A stretch of DNA of 64,000 nucleotides from Streptomyces sp. HNM0575 (GTDB lineage: Bacteria > Actinomycetota > Actinomycetes > Streptomycetales > Streptomycetaceae): NCBI RefSeq assembly GCF_012726265.1, contig NZ_JAASAG010000003.1, positions 732,522 to 796,521 of the forward strand, given 5' to 3'. The position numbers were made by a program, and so were the translations under genes. Positions 23,620 to 32,490 of this stretch are shown here, in pieces. The notes under the pieces are model-generated. The model saw only the letters and a program-made list of their open reading frames with translations, ran no database searches and was not told the origin of the DNA. Within the stretch, counting starts at the first letter, position 1, and each line of letters opens with the position of its first letter.

Positions 23620-24048
23620 TCATTCGGCCAGGCCGGAGAGCGCCACCACCTTTCCGACGCGTACCCGTACAAGCAGCTCTCCCGGGACGGCGTTGCGGGC
23701 GCCGAACTCCTCTCCGGCCTCCTCGCCCATGTAACGGGCCGCGATCCGGGTGGCCCAGTGCAGCATCGTGTCCGGATCGGTGCTCAGCTCGGCCCGGCCG
23801 CGTACGACGACGAAGGCGAAGGGCGGGCGCTCGTCGTCCACGCAGATGCAGACGCGTCCGTCGCGGGCGAGATTGCGCCCCTTGACCGTGTCCTCACCTG
23901 TGGTGAAGATCAGGTCGTCGCCGTCGAGCACGAACCACACGGGGGCGACATGGGGGCTTCCGTCGGCACGGACCGTGGAGAGCTTCCCCGTACGGGTGCC
24001 CTCGCTGATGAAGCCGCGCCACTGGTCTTCCGTCATCTTCTCTGCCAT
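23620..24048 (-). CDS. PPOX-class flavin/F420-dependent oxidoreductase
   Basis: 142 residues with the split-barrel pyridoxamine-phosphate-oxidase-like fold: 'GTRTGKLSTVRADGSPHVAPVWFVLDGDDLIFTTG', 'KGRNLARDGRVCICVDDERPPFAFVVVRGRAEL' and a C-terminal 'LLVRVRVGKVVALSGLAE'. This is the TIGR03618-like group, many of which bind F420 and reduce small substrates. CAGTAT lies a few bases before the ATG on the minus strand, suggesting a near-leaderless transcript. It diverges from the roadblock gene and precedes the methyltransferase on the same strand. Confidence 0.85.
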   Translation of the reverse strand: MAEKMTEDQWRGFISEGTRTGKLSTVRADGSPHVAPVWFVLDGDDLIFTTGEDTVKGRNLARDGRVCICVDDERPPFAFVVVRGRAELSTDPDTMLHWATRIAARYMGEEAGEEFGARNAVPGELLVRVRVGKVVALSGLAE

Positions 24049-24176
24049 GCCTACATACTGCGCGAGGCGTACACGGTTCGTGGCGCTGAGTGCGGCACGT
24101 GAGCGTGTGGTTGCTCCCCGCGTTGTGGTGGGTAAGGGTGGCACGGCAGCAGCTGAGGAGAAGGGGGAACGCCGCG

Positions 24177-24569
24177 ATGGCGCTGAACACAGGGCTCGAC
24201 TGGCTGCTCGATGACCTGACGGAGCGGATCTCGTCCGTACAGCACGCGATGGTGCTCTCGACCGACGGCCTGGTCACCGCGAACAGTCAGACCCTGTCGA
24301 AGACGGACGCGGAGCATCTGGCCGCGGTCGCGTCCGGTTTGCAGTCCCTGGCGAAGGGATCGGGTACGCAGTTCGGTTCGGGACGGGTACGGCAGACGAT
24401 GATCGAGTTCGAGGAGGGGTTGCTCTTCGTGACCTCCGCGGGCGAGGGAAGCTGCCTGTGCGTGCTCACAGGACCGGACACGGACGTGGGTGCGGTGGCG
24501 TACGAGATGACGCTGCTGGTGAACCGCGTCGGCGAACACCTGGGGCTGGCGGCGCGGAACGGCACATAG
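24177..24569 (+). CDS. roadblock/LC7-domain protein (orphan CvnB-like)
   Basis: 130 residues, one roadblock/LC7 domain: 'LDWLLDDLTERISSVQHAMVLSTDGLVTANS', 'DAEHLAAVASGLQSLAKG', 'VRQTMIEFEEGLLFVTSAGEGSCLCVL'. In Streptomyces conservons (cvnA-D) such proteins pair with a sensor, a DUF742 protein and a small GTPase and act as GTPase regulators. No conservon partners adjoin this gene, so it is an orphan copy. ATG 24177 follows GAGAAGGGGGAA; an upstream in-frame ATG at 24090 would add a basic leader of poor bias and overlap the divergent promoter. Confidence 0.85.
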   Translation: MALNTGLDWLLDDLTERISSVQHAMVLSTDGLVTANSQTLSKTDAEHLAAVASGLQSLAKGSGTQFGSGRVRQTMIEFEEGLLFVTSAGEGSCLCVLTGPDTDVGAVAYEMTLLVNRVGEHLGLAARNGT

Positions 24570-24707
24570 CGACGGAGCGGCGCCACGCGTAGCGGTTCGC
24601 GGGGTGGGCGGAGCGGAGACGGCCGGGCGGTTCGGGCCGCCGGGCACCGCCCGCTCGATTCGTGCTGGCGCGGGACGGGTTGAGGCCGGGTACGGGCCGA
24701 GCGGGGG

Positions 24708-24749
24708 CTGATACGAGGGACTCGGAGACTGATACGAGGGGCTCGGAGA
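24708..24749. repeat. 21-bp tandem repeat, two copies
   Basis: CTGATACGAGGGACTCGGAG plus A (24708-24728) and a copy with one change (24729-24749) lie in the tail region of the roadblock gene. Confidence 0.75.
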
Positions 24750-24809
24750 AGGGGCCCGGCCGGTCGCCGACCGGTCGTGTCCTGCCTTCGCTCCCGCCTC
24801 TCGGCGGAG

Positions 24810-24818
24810 TTATCCACA
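24810..24818 (+). other. single DnaA-box-like nonamer TTATCCACA
   Basis: A perfect match to the DnaA box consensus ~100 bases upstream of the DUF6397 gene. It is isolated and not near dnaA, so it is not an origin; it could titrate DnaA or be chance. Confidence 0.4.
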
Positions 24819-24916
24819 GGCCCGAGCGGGATCTCGCGCGATCGTCTAGCGTCGTCACCGTCAGTAGCTGAAGGGCTGCTGACGAGCAGTGACGACGACG
24901 AAAGACGGGGGAGACC

Positions 24917-26047
24917 ATGACGGACGACGTCGCGATGAGCACGGCCGCCAAGGAGCTGGGCCTGACGCCGGGAGCGATGGACTTGGCCGCGCAGCTGGGA
25001 GAGGTGCACACGGTGCGGGCCGTGTCCGCGGCGGCGCCCGCCTCGGGCACGCTGCCCGCGGCGGGCTCGGCGCCGCCCGGCGGACGCGGGGCACGCAGGG
25101 TGCCGCGCGGTGAGCTGGCCCGGCTGCGCTCCGCCGAGGACTTCCCGGACGGCCTCCGCACACGGCTGCGTGTGGTCAACGGGCGGGGCGGCGCGCAGCT
25201 GCTCGGCATCACCATGTCGCGGTTCTCCCGCCTCGCGCGCGCCGGCTGCTTCAGCCCCGTGCGGCTGTATGTGAACCGCTACCGCACCGTGGTGTGGCTC
25301 TACCTGGCCGCCGAGCTGCTCGCGTTCGCCGCGAAACGTCCGGCACTGCTCTCCGGGCGGCTGCCGCGGGGACTGCGGGTGCCGCTGGCGGAGGGGATGG
25401 ATCTGCGCGGCAGGCACTGGCGGGGCCGCCGCGTCGGGCAGTTGTGCCGGCAGGCGGACGGCCCGTGGGAGGCGGCTGCCGCTCGGGCCGCGGTGCTCGG
25501 CGAGGCGGTGCTGGAGCAGGCGGTCCCGGACGCCGGCGAGCGGCGCAGACTGAGCGCTCTGCGGCCCGAGTTGCTGCCGCTCGCCGGGAAGCCCGCCGCT
25601 GTCCGCGAGGTGGCGGGAGAGCTGTGCACGGCGGTCCCGGAGGACGAGATCTTCTGGCAACGGCTCATGCTCGCGGCCGACTTGGAGTACGCGCGAGCCT
25701 CGGAGCGGGGCTCCGCATCCGCAGCCACCGCGGAGGCGGCGGCCCCGGACCGGCAGGACGACCCGACGGGGGAGGACCTCCCTGCCCACGGCCTCCTGTT
25801 GGGGAGGCCTCACGCGTCATGGCCGGAGCGGCCCGCGGGGCGGCGGTCCTATGAGGGCGGCGTCCTGGGCCGGGACAGGGCCCGGGCCCTTCAGCAACGC
25901 ACCCGTGTGCTCGCGATGCTGCGTGCCCCGCGGCAGAGCACGGCGCGGCAGTGTCCGCCCGCTGACGGTGCGGGGGACCGGAGTCCGGGGCGTGACCGTG
26001 GCCGGTCGCTGGACAGGGACGGGCGGCTCAGCCACCCACCTTTCTGA
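24917..26047 (+). CDS. DUF6397-like Streptomyces protein
   Basis: 376 residues. The N-terminal 'STAAKELGLTPGAMDLAAQLGEVHTV' resembles a MerR-like helix-turn-helix, followed by an Ala/Gly-rich linker, 'LLGITMSRFSRLARAGCFSPVRLYVNRYRTVVWLYLAAELLAFA' and 'GMDLRGRHWRGRRVGQLCRQADGPWEAAAARAA'. I recognise this as the Streptomyces DUF6397 type, probably DNA-binding; function unknown. The C-terminal ~80 residues are hydrophilic and poorly structured. GGGGGAGACC precedes the ATG. Its last 20 bases overlap the 3' end of the opposing thioesterase gene. Confidence 0.78.
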   Translation: MTDDVAMSTAAKELGLTPGAMDLAAQLGEVHTVRAVSAAAPASGTLPAAGSAPPGGRGARRVPRGELARLRSAEDFPDGLRTRLRVVNGRGGAQLLGITMSRFSRLARAGCFSPVRLYVNRYRTVVWLYLAAELLAFAAKRPALLSGRLPRGLRVPLAEGMDLRGRHWRGRRVGQLCRQADGPWEAAAARAAVLGEAVLEQAVPDAGERRRLSALRPELLPLAGKPAAVREVAGELCTAVPEDEIFWQRLMLAADLEYARASERGSASAATAEAAAPDRQDDPTGEDLPAHGLLLGRPHASWPERPAGRRSYEGGVLGRDRARALQQRTRVLAMLRAPRQSTARQCPPADGAGDRSPGRDRGRSLDRDGRLSHPPF

Positions 26048-26894
26048 ACAGGCCCTCCTGCATCACCGAGACGATCAACTGGCCGTCGCGGTCGAAGATC
26101 TGGCCCCGTGCCAGCCCTCTTCCGCCGGTCGCGATGGGCGACTCCTGCTGGTACAGGAACCATTCGTCCGCGCGGAACGGCCTGTGGAACCACATCGCGT
26201 GATCGAGGGAGGCCATGTCGAAGCCCCTCGGACCCCACAGCGGTTCGACGGGGATGCGTACGGCGTCGAGGAGCGTCATGTCGCTGGCGTAGGTGAGCGC
26301 GCAGGTATGCACGAGAGGGTCGTCGCCCAGGGAACCGATGGCCCGCATCCACACCCCGCTGCGGGGCTCCACGTCCCGCAGTTCGCCCGAGTCCCAGCGC
26401 AGCCGCTCCACGTAGCGGATGTCGAACGCCATGCGGCGCTCCATGCGCTCCAGGGTCTCGGGAAGTTCGCCGAGCCGGTCGCGGATCTCCTCGCCCAGCT
26501 TCGGAAGGCCCTCGGGGCCGGGCACGTCAGGCATCGGGACCTGATGGTCGATGCCTGTCTCCGGCTGATGGAAGGAGGCGGTGAGGTTGAAGATGGTCCT
26601 GCCCTGCTGCACGGCCACGACGCGCCGGGTGGTGAACGAGCGGCCGTCCCGCACCCGTTCGACCTGGTACACGATGGGCACGCCGGGCACCCCGGGCCGC
26701 AGGAAGTACGCGTGCAGCGAGTGCACGGGGCGCTGCCCGTCCGTGGTGCGTCCCGCGGCGACCAGGGCCTGTCCGGCCACCTGCCCGCCGAAGACGCGCT
26801 GGAGGTTCTCCCGGGGGCTGCGGCCGCGGAAGATGTTGATCTCGATCTGTTCCAGGTCGAGAAGGGCGGCGAGCTGTTCGGCGGGGCTGTTCAT
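26028..26894 (-). CDS. tesB: acyl-CoA thioesterase II
   Basis: 288 residues, the standard TesB length, with two hot-dog folds. Recognised segments: 'LLDLEQIEINIFRGRSP', 'RVFGGQVAGQALVAAGRT', 'HSLHAYFLRPGVPGVPIVYQVERVRDGRSF', and in the second fold 'DPLVHTCALTYASDMTLLDA' and 'SLDHAMWFHRPFRADEWFLY'. The catalytic Asp/Gln/Thr triad region (SD-MTLLDA, 'DHAMWFH') is present. It cleaves medium/long-chain acyl-CoA to free acid and CoA. The 3' end overlaps the convergent DUF6397 gene by 20 bases; the DUF3516 helicase ends 88 bases upstream of its start on the same strand. Confidence 0.95.
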   Translation of the reverse strand: MNSPAEQLAALLDLEQIEINIFRGRSPRENLQRVFGGQVAGQALVAAGRTTDGQRPVHSLHAYFLRPGVPGVPIVYQVERVRDGRSFTTRRVVAVQQGRTIFNLTASFHQPETGIDHQVPMPDVPGPEGLPKLGEEIRDRLGELPETLERMERRMAFDIRYVERLRWDSGELRDVEPRSGVWMRAIGSLGDDPLVHTCALTYASDMTLLDAVRIPVEPLWGPRGFDMASLDHAMWFHRPFRADEWFLYQQESPIATGGRGLARGQIFDRDGQLIVSVMQEGLFRKVGG

Positions 26895-26982
26895 GGGGCG
26901 TGCTCCTCTTCCGGATGCGGCGGGCCCGCCGGACGCCGGGAATCCGTTCCGGGCCGCGGGTCCTTCGCGCGGCGCGGGCCGC

Positions 26983-29517
26983 TCACAGCCGGCCCACGTC
27001 GGTCACCTTGATCACGGCACGGCCCTCCTCGTCGGACGCGGTCAGGTCGACCTCGGCGGAGACGCCCCAGTCGTGGTCGCCCTCCGGGTCGGCGAAGGTC
27101 TGCCGCACCCGCCACAGCCCCTCCTCGGGCACCTCCTCGATGCGCAGCAGAGCCGGCCCGCGGGCGTCGGGGCCGGTGCCCATGTCGTCGTACTCGTCCC
27201 AGTAGCCGTCCAGGGCCTCCGCCCAGGCGTCCTCGTCCCAGCCGGAGTCGGCGTCGAGCTCGCCCAGTTCCGCGACCTTGTCGAGGGCGGCCAGCTCCAC
27301 GCGGCGGAACATCGCGTTGCGCACCAGGACCCGGAAGGCGCGGGAGTTGGCCGTGACGGGCCTGACACGGTCGGCGCGTTCCTGCGCCTCGTCGGCGCTC
27401 TCCGCCGGGGCCGCGGCCGTCTCGGGGTTGGCCAGCTGCTCCCACTCGTCCAGCAGGCTGGAGTCGACCTGACGGACCATCTCGCCGAGCCATTCGACGA
27501 TGTCCTGGAAGTCCTCGGACTTCTTGTCCTCGGGGACGGTGTGCTCCAGCGCCTTGTACGCGCCGGCGAGGTAGCGCAGCACGATGCCCTCGGTGCGGGC
27601 GAGTTCGTAGAAGGAGACGAACTCGGCGAAGGTCATGGCGCGTTCGTACATGTCGCGGACGACCGACTTCGGCGAGAGCGGATGGTCGCCGACCCAAGGG
27701 TGGGACTTGCGGTAGAGGCCGTAGGCGTGGAAGAGGAGTTCGTCGAGCGGCTGCGGATGGCCGATGTCCATCAGCCGTTCCATCCGCTCCTCGTACTCGA
27801 GGCCGTCGGCCTTCATCTGCGCGACGGCCTCGCCCTTGGCCTTGTTGGTCTGCGCGGCCAGGATCTGCCGCGGGTCGTCGAGGGTCGACTCGACGACGGA
27901 GACCATGTCGAGGGCGTAGGAGGGGGATTCGGGGTCGAGCAGTTCGAAGGCCGCGAGTGCGAAGGTGGACAGGGGCTGGTTGAGCGCGAAGTCGTGCTGG
28001 AGATCGACGGTGAGCCGTACGTCACGGCCCTGCGCGTCGGGCTCGTCGAGCCGTTCCACGACGCCGCCGTCCAGCAGCGAGCGGTAGACGGCGATCGCCC
28101 TGCGGATGTGCCGCAGCTGGGAGCGGCGGTCCTCGTGGTTGTCCTCCAGCAGCTTGCGCATCTGCGAGAAGGCGTCGCCGGGGCGGGCGATCACCGACAG
28201 CAGCATCGCGTGGGTCACGCGGAAGCGGGAGGTCAGCGGCTCGGGATCGGAGGCGATCAGTTTCTCGAAGGTCTGCTGCCCCCAGTTGACGAACCCTTCG
28301 GGGGCCTTCTTCCGCACGACCTTCCGCCGCTTCTTCGGGTCGTCGCCGGCCTTGGCGAGCGCCTTCTCATTCTCGACGACGTGCTCGGGCGCCTGAGCGA
28401 CGACGAAGCCGGAGGTGTCGAACCCGGCCCGCCCCGCGCGGCCCGCGATCTGGTGGAACTCCCGCGCGCGCAGCGTACGGACGCGGGTGCCGTCGTACTT
28501 GGTGAGGGCGGTGAACAGCACTGTGCGGATGGGCACGTTGACGCCGACGCCGAGCGTGTCGGTGCCGCAGATGACCTTCAGCAGACCCGCCTGCGCGAGC
28601 CGTTCCACGAGCCTGCGGTACTTGGGCAGCATGCCCGCGTGGTGCACGCCGACGCCGTGCCGCACGTACCGCGAGAGATTGCGGCCGAATCGGGTGGTGA
28701 AGCGGAAGTTCCCGATGATCCTGGCGATCTCGTCCTTCTCGACGCGGGTGCACATGTTGATGCTCATCAGCGCCTGTGCCCGCTCCACCGCCTGCGCCTG
28801 CGTGAAGTGCACGATGTAGACCGGCGCTTGACGGGTCTCCAGAAGTTCCGTGACCGTCTCGGTGAGGGACGTCGTGCGGTACTCGTACGACAGCGGCACC
28901 GGCCGGGTGGCGGAGCGCACGACCGCCGTCTCGCGGCCCGTACGGCGCTTCAGGTCCTCCTCGAAGCGGCTCACGTCGCCGAGCGTCGCCGACATCAGCA
29001 CGAACTGCGCCTGCGGGAGTTCCAGCAGCGGGATCTGCCAGGCCCAGCCCCGGTCGGGCTCGGCGTAGAAGTGGAACTCGTCCATCACCACCTGCCCGAT
29101 GTCGGCCTCGGCGCCGTCGCGCAGCGCGATCGAGGCGAGAACCTCGGCGGTGCAGCAGATGACGGGAGCGTCGGCGTTGACGGACGCGTCGCCGGTGAGC
29201 ATGCCGACGTTCTCGGTGCCGAAGATCTTGCAGAGGTCGAAGAACTTCTCCGAGACGAGAGCCTTGATCGGAGCGGTGTAGAAGGTGACCTCGTCGCGGG
29301 CGAGAGCCGCGAAGTGAGCACCCGCGGCGACCAGGCTCTTCCCGGAGCCGGTGGGGGTGGAGAGGATCACGTTCGCACCGGAGACAACCTCGATCAGCGC
29401 CTCCTCCTGCGCCGGGTAGAGCGAGATGCCCCTCTCCTCGGCCCAGCCGGAGAAGGCCTCGTAGAGGGCGTCGGGGTCGGCGTCGCTCGGCATCTGATCG
29501 ATAAGGCTGGCTGTCAC
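26983..29517 (-). CDS. SKI2-like DEAD/DEAH RNA helicase with DUF3516
   Basis: 844 residues. Superfamily 2 motifs are complete: Q-like 'LYPAQEEAL', Walker A 'TPTGSGKS' (about 54-61), 'TAPIKALVSEKF', Walker B 'DEFHFY', 'LMSATLGD', 'GVHHAGMLPKYRRLVE', 'GTDTLGVGVN' and 'HQIAGRAGRAG'. The C-terminal ~400 residues are the DUF3516 module found in this actinobacterial helicase group, ending in an acidic 'VSAEVDLTASDEEGRAVIKV' segment. It probably works in RNA processing or decay. GTG 29517 is preferred: CAGTAT lies seven bases before it, indicating a leaderless transcript; ATG 29526 is an alternative. Confidence 0.92.
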   Translation of the reverse strand: MTASLIDQMPSDADPDALYEAFSGWAEERGISLYPAQEEALIEVVSGANVILSTPTGSGKSLVAAGAHFAALARDEVTFYTAPIKALVSEKFFDLCKIFGTENVGMLTGDASVNADAPVICCTAEVLASIALRDGAEADIGQVVMDEFHFYAEPDRGWAWQIPLLELPQAQFVLMSATLGDVSRFEEDLKRRTGRETAVVRSATRPVPLSYEYRTTSLTETVTELLETRQAPVYIVHFTQAQAVERAQALMSINMCTRVEKDEIARIIGNFRFTTRFGRNLSRYVRHGVGVHHAGMLPKYRRLVERLAQAGLLKVICGTDTLGVGVNVPIRTVLFTALTKYDGTRVRTLRAREFHQIAGRAGRAGFDTSGFVVAQAPEHVVENEKALAKAGDDPKKRRKVVRKKAPEGFVNWGQQTFEKLIASDPEPLTSRFRVTHAMLLSVIARPGDAFSQMRKLLEDNHEDRRSQLRHIRRAIAVYRSLLDGGVVERLDEPDAQGRDVRLTVDLQHDFALNQPLSTFALAAFELLDPESPSYALDMVSVVESTLDDPRQILAAQTNKAKGEAVAQMKADGLEYEERMERLMDIGHPQPLDELLFHAYGLYRKSHPWVGDHPLSPKSVVRDMYERAMTFAEFVSFYELARTEGIVLRYLAGAYKALEHTVPEDKKSEDFQDIVEWLGEMVRQVDSSLLDEWEQLANPETAAAPAESADEAQERADRVRPVTANSRAFRVLVRNAMFRRVELAALDKVAELGELDADSGWDEDAWAEALDGYWDEYDDMGTGPDARGPALLRIEEVPEEGLWRVRQTFADPEGDHDWGVSAEVDLTASDEEGRAVIKVTDVGRL

Positions 29518-29707
29518 GCACCCCATACTGCCTGCCTCGTGCGCGCTACCGGGAACCGGTGCCCGTCCCGTGATCATCTGCCGATACGCTGTCACGCCGA
29601 AAAGGCGTCAGCAGGCGGGGCGATCCTGGCGTCCACAGCGGGCAGTTGGGGCCGCACCCGGCTGCGGGCGCCGTCATCGCGAGCAGTCACAGGGGTGGGG
29701 GACCGAC

Positions 29708-30502
29708 ATGATGGGACCGGCGCATTCGCTGTCGGGAGCGGCGGCGTGGCTCGGGGCGGGAGCGGCGGCGGCCGCACTGGACCACCCGATGCCCTGGCCG
29801 GTGCTGCTGGCGGGCTCCCTGATCAGCTCGGGGGCCGCGCTCGCTCCGGACCTCGATCACAAGTCGGCGACCATCTCCCGTGCCTTCGGGCCGTTCTCGC
29901 GCGGGTTGTGCGGAGTGATCGACAAGCTGTCCGAGGCGGTCTACAACTCCACCCGCGGCCACGGCGAGCGGCGCCGCTCGGGCGGACACCGCACCCTCAC
30001 GCACACCTGGCCGTGGGCGCTCTTCCTCGGCGTCGGATTCTCGGCTGCGGCGGTCTTCGGCGGGCACTGGGCGGTGCTGGTGATCCTCTTCATCCACATG
30101 GTGCTGGCCGTGGAGGGACTGCTGTGGCGGGCGGCCCGCGTCTCCAGCGACATACTGGTGTGGCTGCTCGGCGCGACGAGCGCCTGGACCCTCGCCGACG
30201 TACTCGACCGCCCGGGCAACGGCTCGGACTGGCTCTTCACCGGGCCGGGCCAGGAGTACCTGTGGCTGGGGCTGCCGATAGTGCTCGGGGCGCTGGTGCA
30301 CAACATCGGCGACGCCATCACCGTCTCCGGATGCCCGATCCTCTGGCCCGTGAAGATCGACGGCAAGCGCTGGTATCCGCTGGGCACACCGGAGTTCATG
30401 CGCTTCCGCGCCGGGGCGTGGGTCGAGACGAGGCTGCTGATGCCGCTGTTCATGCTGCTCGGGGGCGCGGGCGGGCTCTTCGCGCTCGGCGTCATCGGCT
30501 GA
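29708..30502 (+). CDS. YdjM-like membrane-bound metal-dependent hydrolase
   Basis: 264 residues with about six hydrophobic helices. The start 'MMGPAHSLSGAAAWLG' (His5 of the GPxH signature), 'GAALAPDLDHKSATISR' (Asp/His pair) and 'GGHRTLTHTW' are the metal-binding motifs of the LexA-regulated YdjM family. 'LVHNIGDAITVSGCPILWP' lies in the second half. Its biochemical substrate is not known. GGTGGGGGA precedes the double ATG. It diverges from the helicase gene and ends tail-to-tail with the ABC exporter gene. Confidence 0.88.
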   Translation: MMGPAHSLSGAAAWLGAGAAAAALDHPMPWPVLLAGSLISSGAALAPDLDHKSATISRAFGPFSRGLCGVIDKLSEAVYNSTRGHGERRRSGGHRTLTHTWPWALFLGVGFSAAAVFGGHWAVLVILFIHMVLAVEGLLWRAARVSSDILVWLLGATSAWTLADVLDRPGNGSDWLFTGPGQEYLWLGLPIVLGALVHNIGDAITVSGCPILWPVKIDGKRWYPLGTPEFMRFRAGAWVETRLLMPLFMLLGGAGGLFALGVIG

Positions 30503-30522
30503 GAGCCACGCTCCGCACGCCG

Positions 30523-32490
30523 TCAGCCGTGCCAGGAGCGCCAGAGCGCGGCGTACGCTCCGTCCGCCCCGACCAGGGCGTCGTGACTGCCCAGTTCGCT
30601 GATGCGTCCGTCCTCCACGACGGCGATCACGTCTGCGTCGTGCGCGGTGTGCAGCCGGTGCGCGATGGCCACGACCGTGCGGCCCTCCAGCACCTGCGCG
30701 AGCGAACGCTCCAAGTGCCGGGCGGCACGCGGATCCAGCAGCGACGTGGCCTCGTCCAGTACCAGCGTGTGCGGGTCGGCCAGCACCAGCCGTGCCAGCG
30801 CGATCTGCTGTGCGTGCGCCGGAGCGACGAAGATCCCCCCGGAGCCGACCTCGCTGTCGAGGCCGTCCGGGAGCGACCGTGCCCACTCGTCGGCATCGAC
30901 GGCGCTCAGCGCCGCCCACAGTTCGGTGTCGCTCGCTCCCGTACGGGCCAGGAGGAGGTTGTCGCGGAGCGACCCCACGAAGACGTGGTGCTCCTGATTG
31001 ACGAGCGCGACGTGGCGGCGGACCCGTTCAGCGGGCATCCGCGACAACTCGGCCTCGCCGAGCGCGACTTCACCGGTGCGCGGTCCGTAGACGCCCGCCA
31101 GCAGCCGGCCCAGGGTGGACTTGCCCGCTCCCGACGGGCCCACCAGCGCCACGCGGGTGCCGGGCGGCACGCGCATCGTCACCCCGTGCAGCACGTCCGT
31201 GCCGGTGCGGTAGCCGAACCGCACGTCCTTCGCGTGCAGTTCGCGGCCCCGCGGAGCCAGCTGACCGTCCCCGCTGTCGGGTTCGATCTCCCGTACGCCC
31301 ACGAGCCGGCCCAACGAGACCTGTGCGACCTGGAGTTCGTCGTACCAGCGAAGGATCAGCCCGACCGGCTCGAAGAGCATCTGCACCAGCAGCGCCCCCG
31401 TCGTCAGCTGCCCCACGCCGATCCAGCCCCACAGCACGAATGTGCCGCCGAGGACGACCACACCGGCCACGAGCAGCAGATTGGTGACGTTGACGACGGG
31501 AAACAGGACGGAGCGCAGCCAGAGCGTGTAGCGCTCCCACGCGGTCCACTGCGAGATCCTCCGCTCGGACAGCGCGATGCGGCGCGCACCGAGCCGGTGG
31601 GCCTCCACGGTGCGTCCGGCGTCGACCGTCTCGGCCAGTGCCCCGGCTACGGCGGCATATCCGGCGGCCTCGGACCGGTAGGCGCTCGGAGCACGGCGGT
31701 AGTACCAGCGGCAGCCGGCCAGCAGCACGGGAAGTGCGACGAGCACCGCAAGCGCCAGCGGCGGCGCGGTGACCGTCAGCCCCCCGAGCAGCAGCGCCGT
31801 CCATACGACGCCGACGGACAGCTGCGGCACGGCCTCCCGCATCGCGTTGGCCAGCCGGTCGATGTCCGTGGTGATCCGGGAGAGCAGATCGCCGGTGCCG
31901 GCCCGCTCCAGCACTCCCGGCGGCAGCGCGACCGACCGTACGAGGAAGTCCTCACGCAGGTCCGCCAGCATCCGCTCGCCGAGCGTCGCGCCGCGCAGCC
32001 GCACCTCCCGCACGAACACGCTCTGCACGGCGAGCGCCAGCAGGAAGAGACCGATCACCCGGCCCAGCGGGAGGTCGTCGCCGCCGGAGGTGAGGTCCTC
32101 GACGAGGCCGCCCAGCAGATACGGCCCCGCCATGGACGCCAGCACCGCGATCGTGTTGACGAGGACGAGCGTGACGAAGGCCCGCCTGTGCCGGCGCAGC
32201 AGTTCGCGCACATAGCCACGGACGGTGGCCGGGCAGCCGACCGGGAGGGTGGTGGCGTTCTCCGAGGCGGCGGGGTCGTAGCCGGGCGGTGCGACGCCGA
32301 GGGTTCCGCCACCGGCGGAGGCGGCCCGGCCCGCAGCGGCGGCACCGGCAGGAGCGGCATGGGTGTCAGCACCCCTGGTGTCTGCGGCACCGGTGTCTGC
32401 GGCCCGCGCAGGAGCGGCACCGGCATCAGCACCCCTTTTGTCAGCGGCACCGGGGGAGGCGACGGGCGGGGCGCTGTCGGAGGCGGTCAT
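30523..32490 (-). CDS. ABC exporter subunit B (intact Walker A, degenerate signature)
   Basis: 655 residues: an Ala-rich N-terminus, a six-helix type IV exporter domain and a nucleotide-binding domain. The NBD has a canonical Walker A (GPSGAGKST), Q-loop (NQEHHVF), Walker B (LVLDEAT) and H-loop (AIAHRLHT). The usual LSGGQ signature is replaced by 'VAPAHAQQ' (codons around 30805-30828), so this subunit cannot complete the partner's ATP site normally. Its start overlaps the stop of the upstream subunit gene by four bases (ATGA), showing tight coupling and a heterodimer. Substrate unknown: drugs, lipids or peptides are usual for this type. Confidence 0.92.
   Translation of the reverse strand: MTASDSAPPVASPGAADKRGADAGAAPARAADTGAADTRGADTHAAPAGAAAAGRAASAGGGTLGVAPPGYDPAASENATTLPVGCPATVRGYVRELLRRHRRAFVTLVLVNTIAVLASMAGPYLLGGLVEDLTSGGDDLPLGRVIGLFLLALAVQSVFVREVRLRGATLGERMLADLREDFLVRSVALPPGVLERAGTGDLLSRITTDIDRLANAMREAVPQLSVGVVWTALLLGGLTVTAPPLALAVLVALPVLLAGCRWYYRRAPSAYRSEAAGYAAVAGALAETVDAGRTVEAHRLGARRIALSERRISQWTAWERYTLWLRSVLFPVVNVTNLLLVAGVVVLGGTFVLWGWIGVGQLTTGALLVQMLFEPVGLILRWYDELQVAQVSLGRLVGVREIEPDSGDGQLAPRGRELHAKDVRFGYRTGTDVLHGVTMRVPPGTRVALVGPSGAGKSTLGRLLAGVYGPRTGEVALGEAELSRMPAERVRRHVALVNQEHHVFVGSLRDNLLLARTGASDTELWAALSAVDADEWARSLPDGLDSEVGSGGIFVAPAHAQQIALARLVLADPHTLVLDEATSLLDPRAARHLERSLAQVLEGRTVVAIAHRLHTAHDADVIAVVEDGRISELGSHDALVGADGAYAALWRSWHG

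Larger units (their letters stand above)
24570..24916. other. 347-base intergenic region with repeat and DnaA-box sequence
   Basis: No gene is seen. It contains a 21-bp tandem repeat (24708-24749), a perfect DnaA-box consensus (24810-24818), and a likely promoter with TAGCGT near 24847 for the DUF6397 gene at 24917. Confidence 0.5.

Noticed and set aside
24177..24569. Complete conservon (cvn) operon
   Set aside because: Only the roadblock protein is present; the neighbouring genes are not a sensor kinase, DUF742 protein or small GTPase.
24810..24818. Perfect DnaA box as sign of a replication origin
   Set aside because: It is a single box, without dnaA, dnaN or a box cluster nearby.
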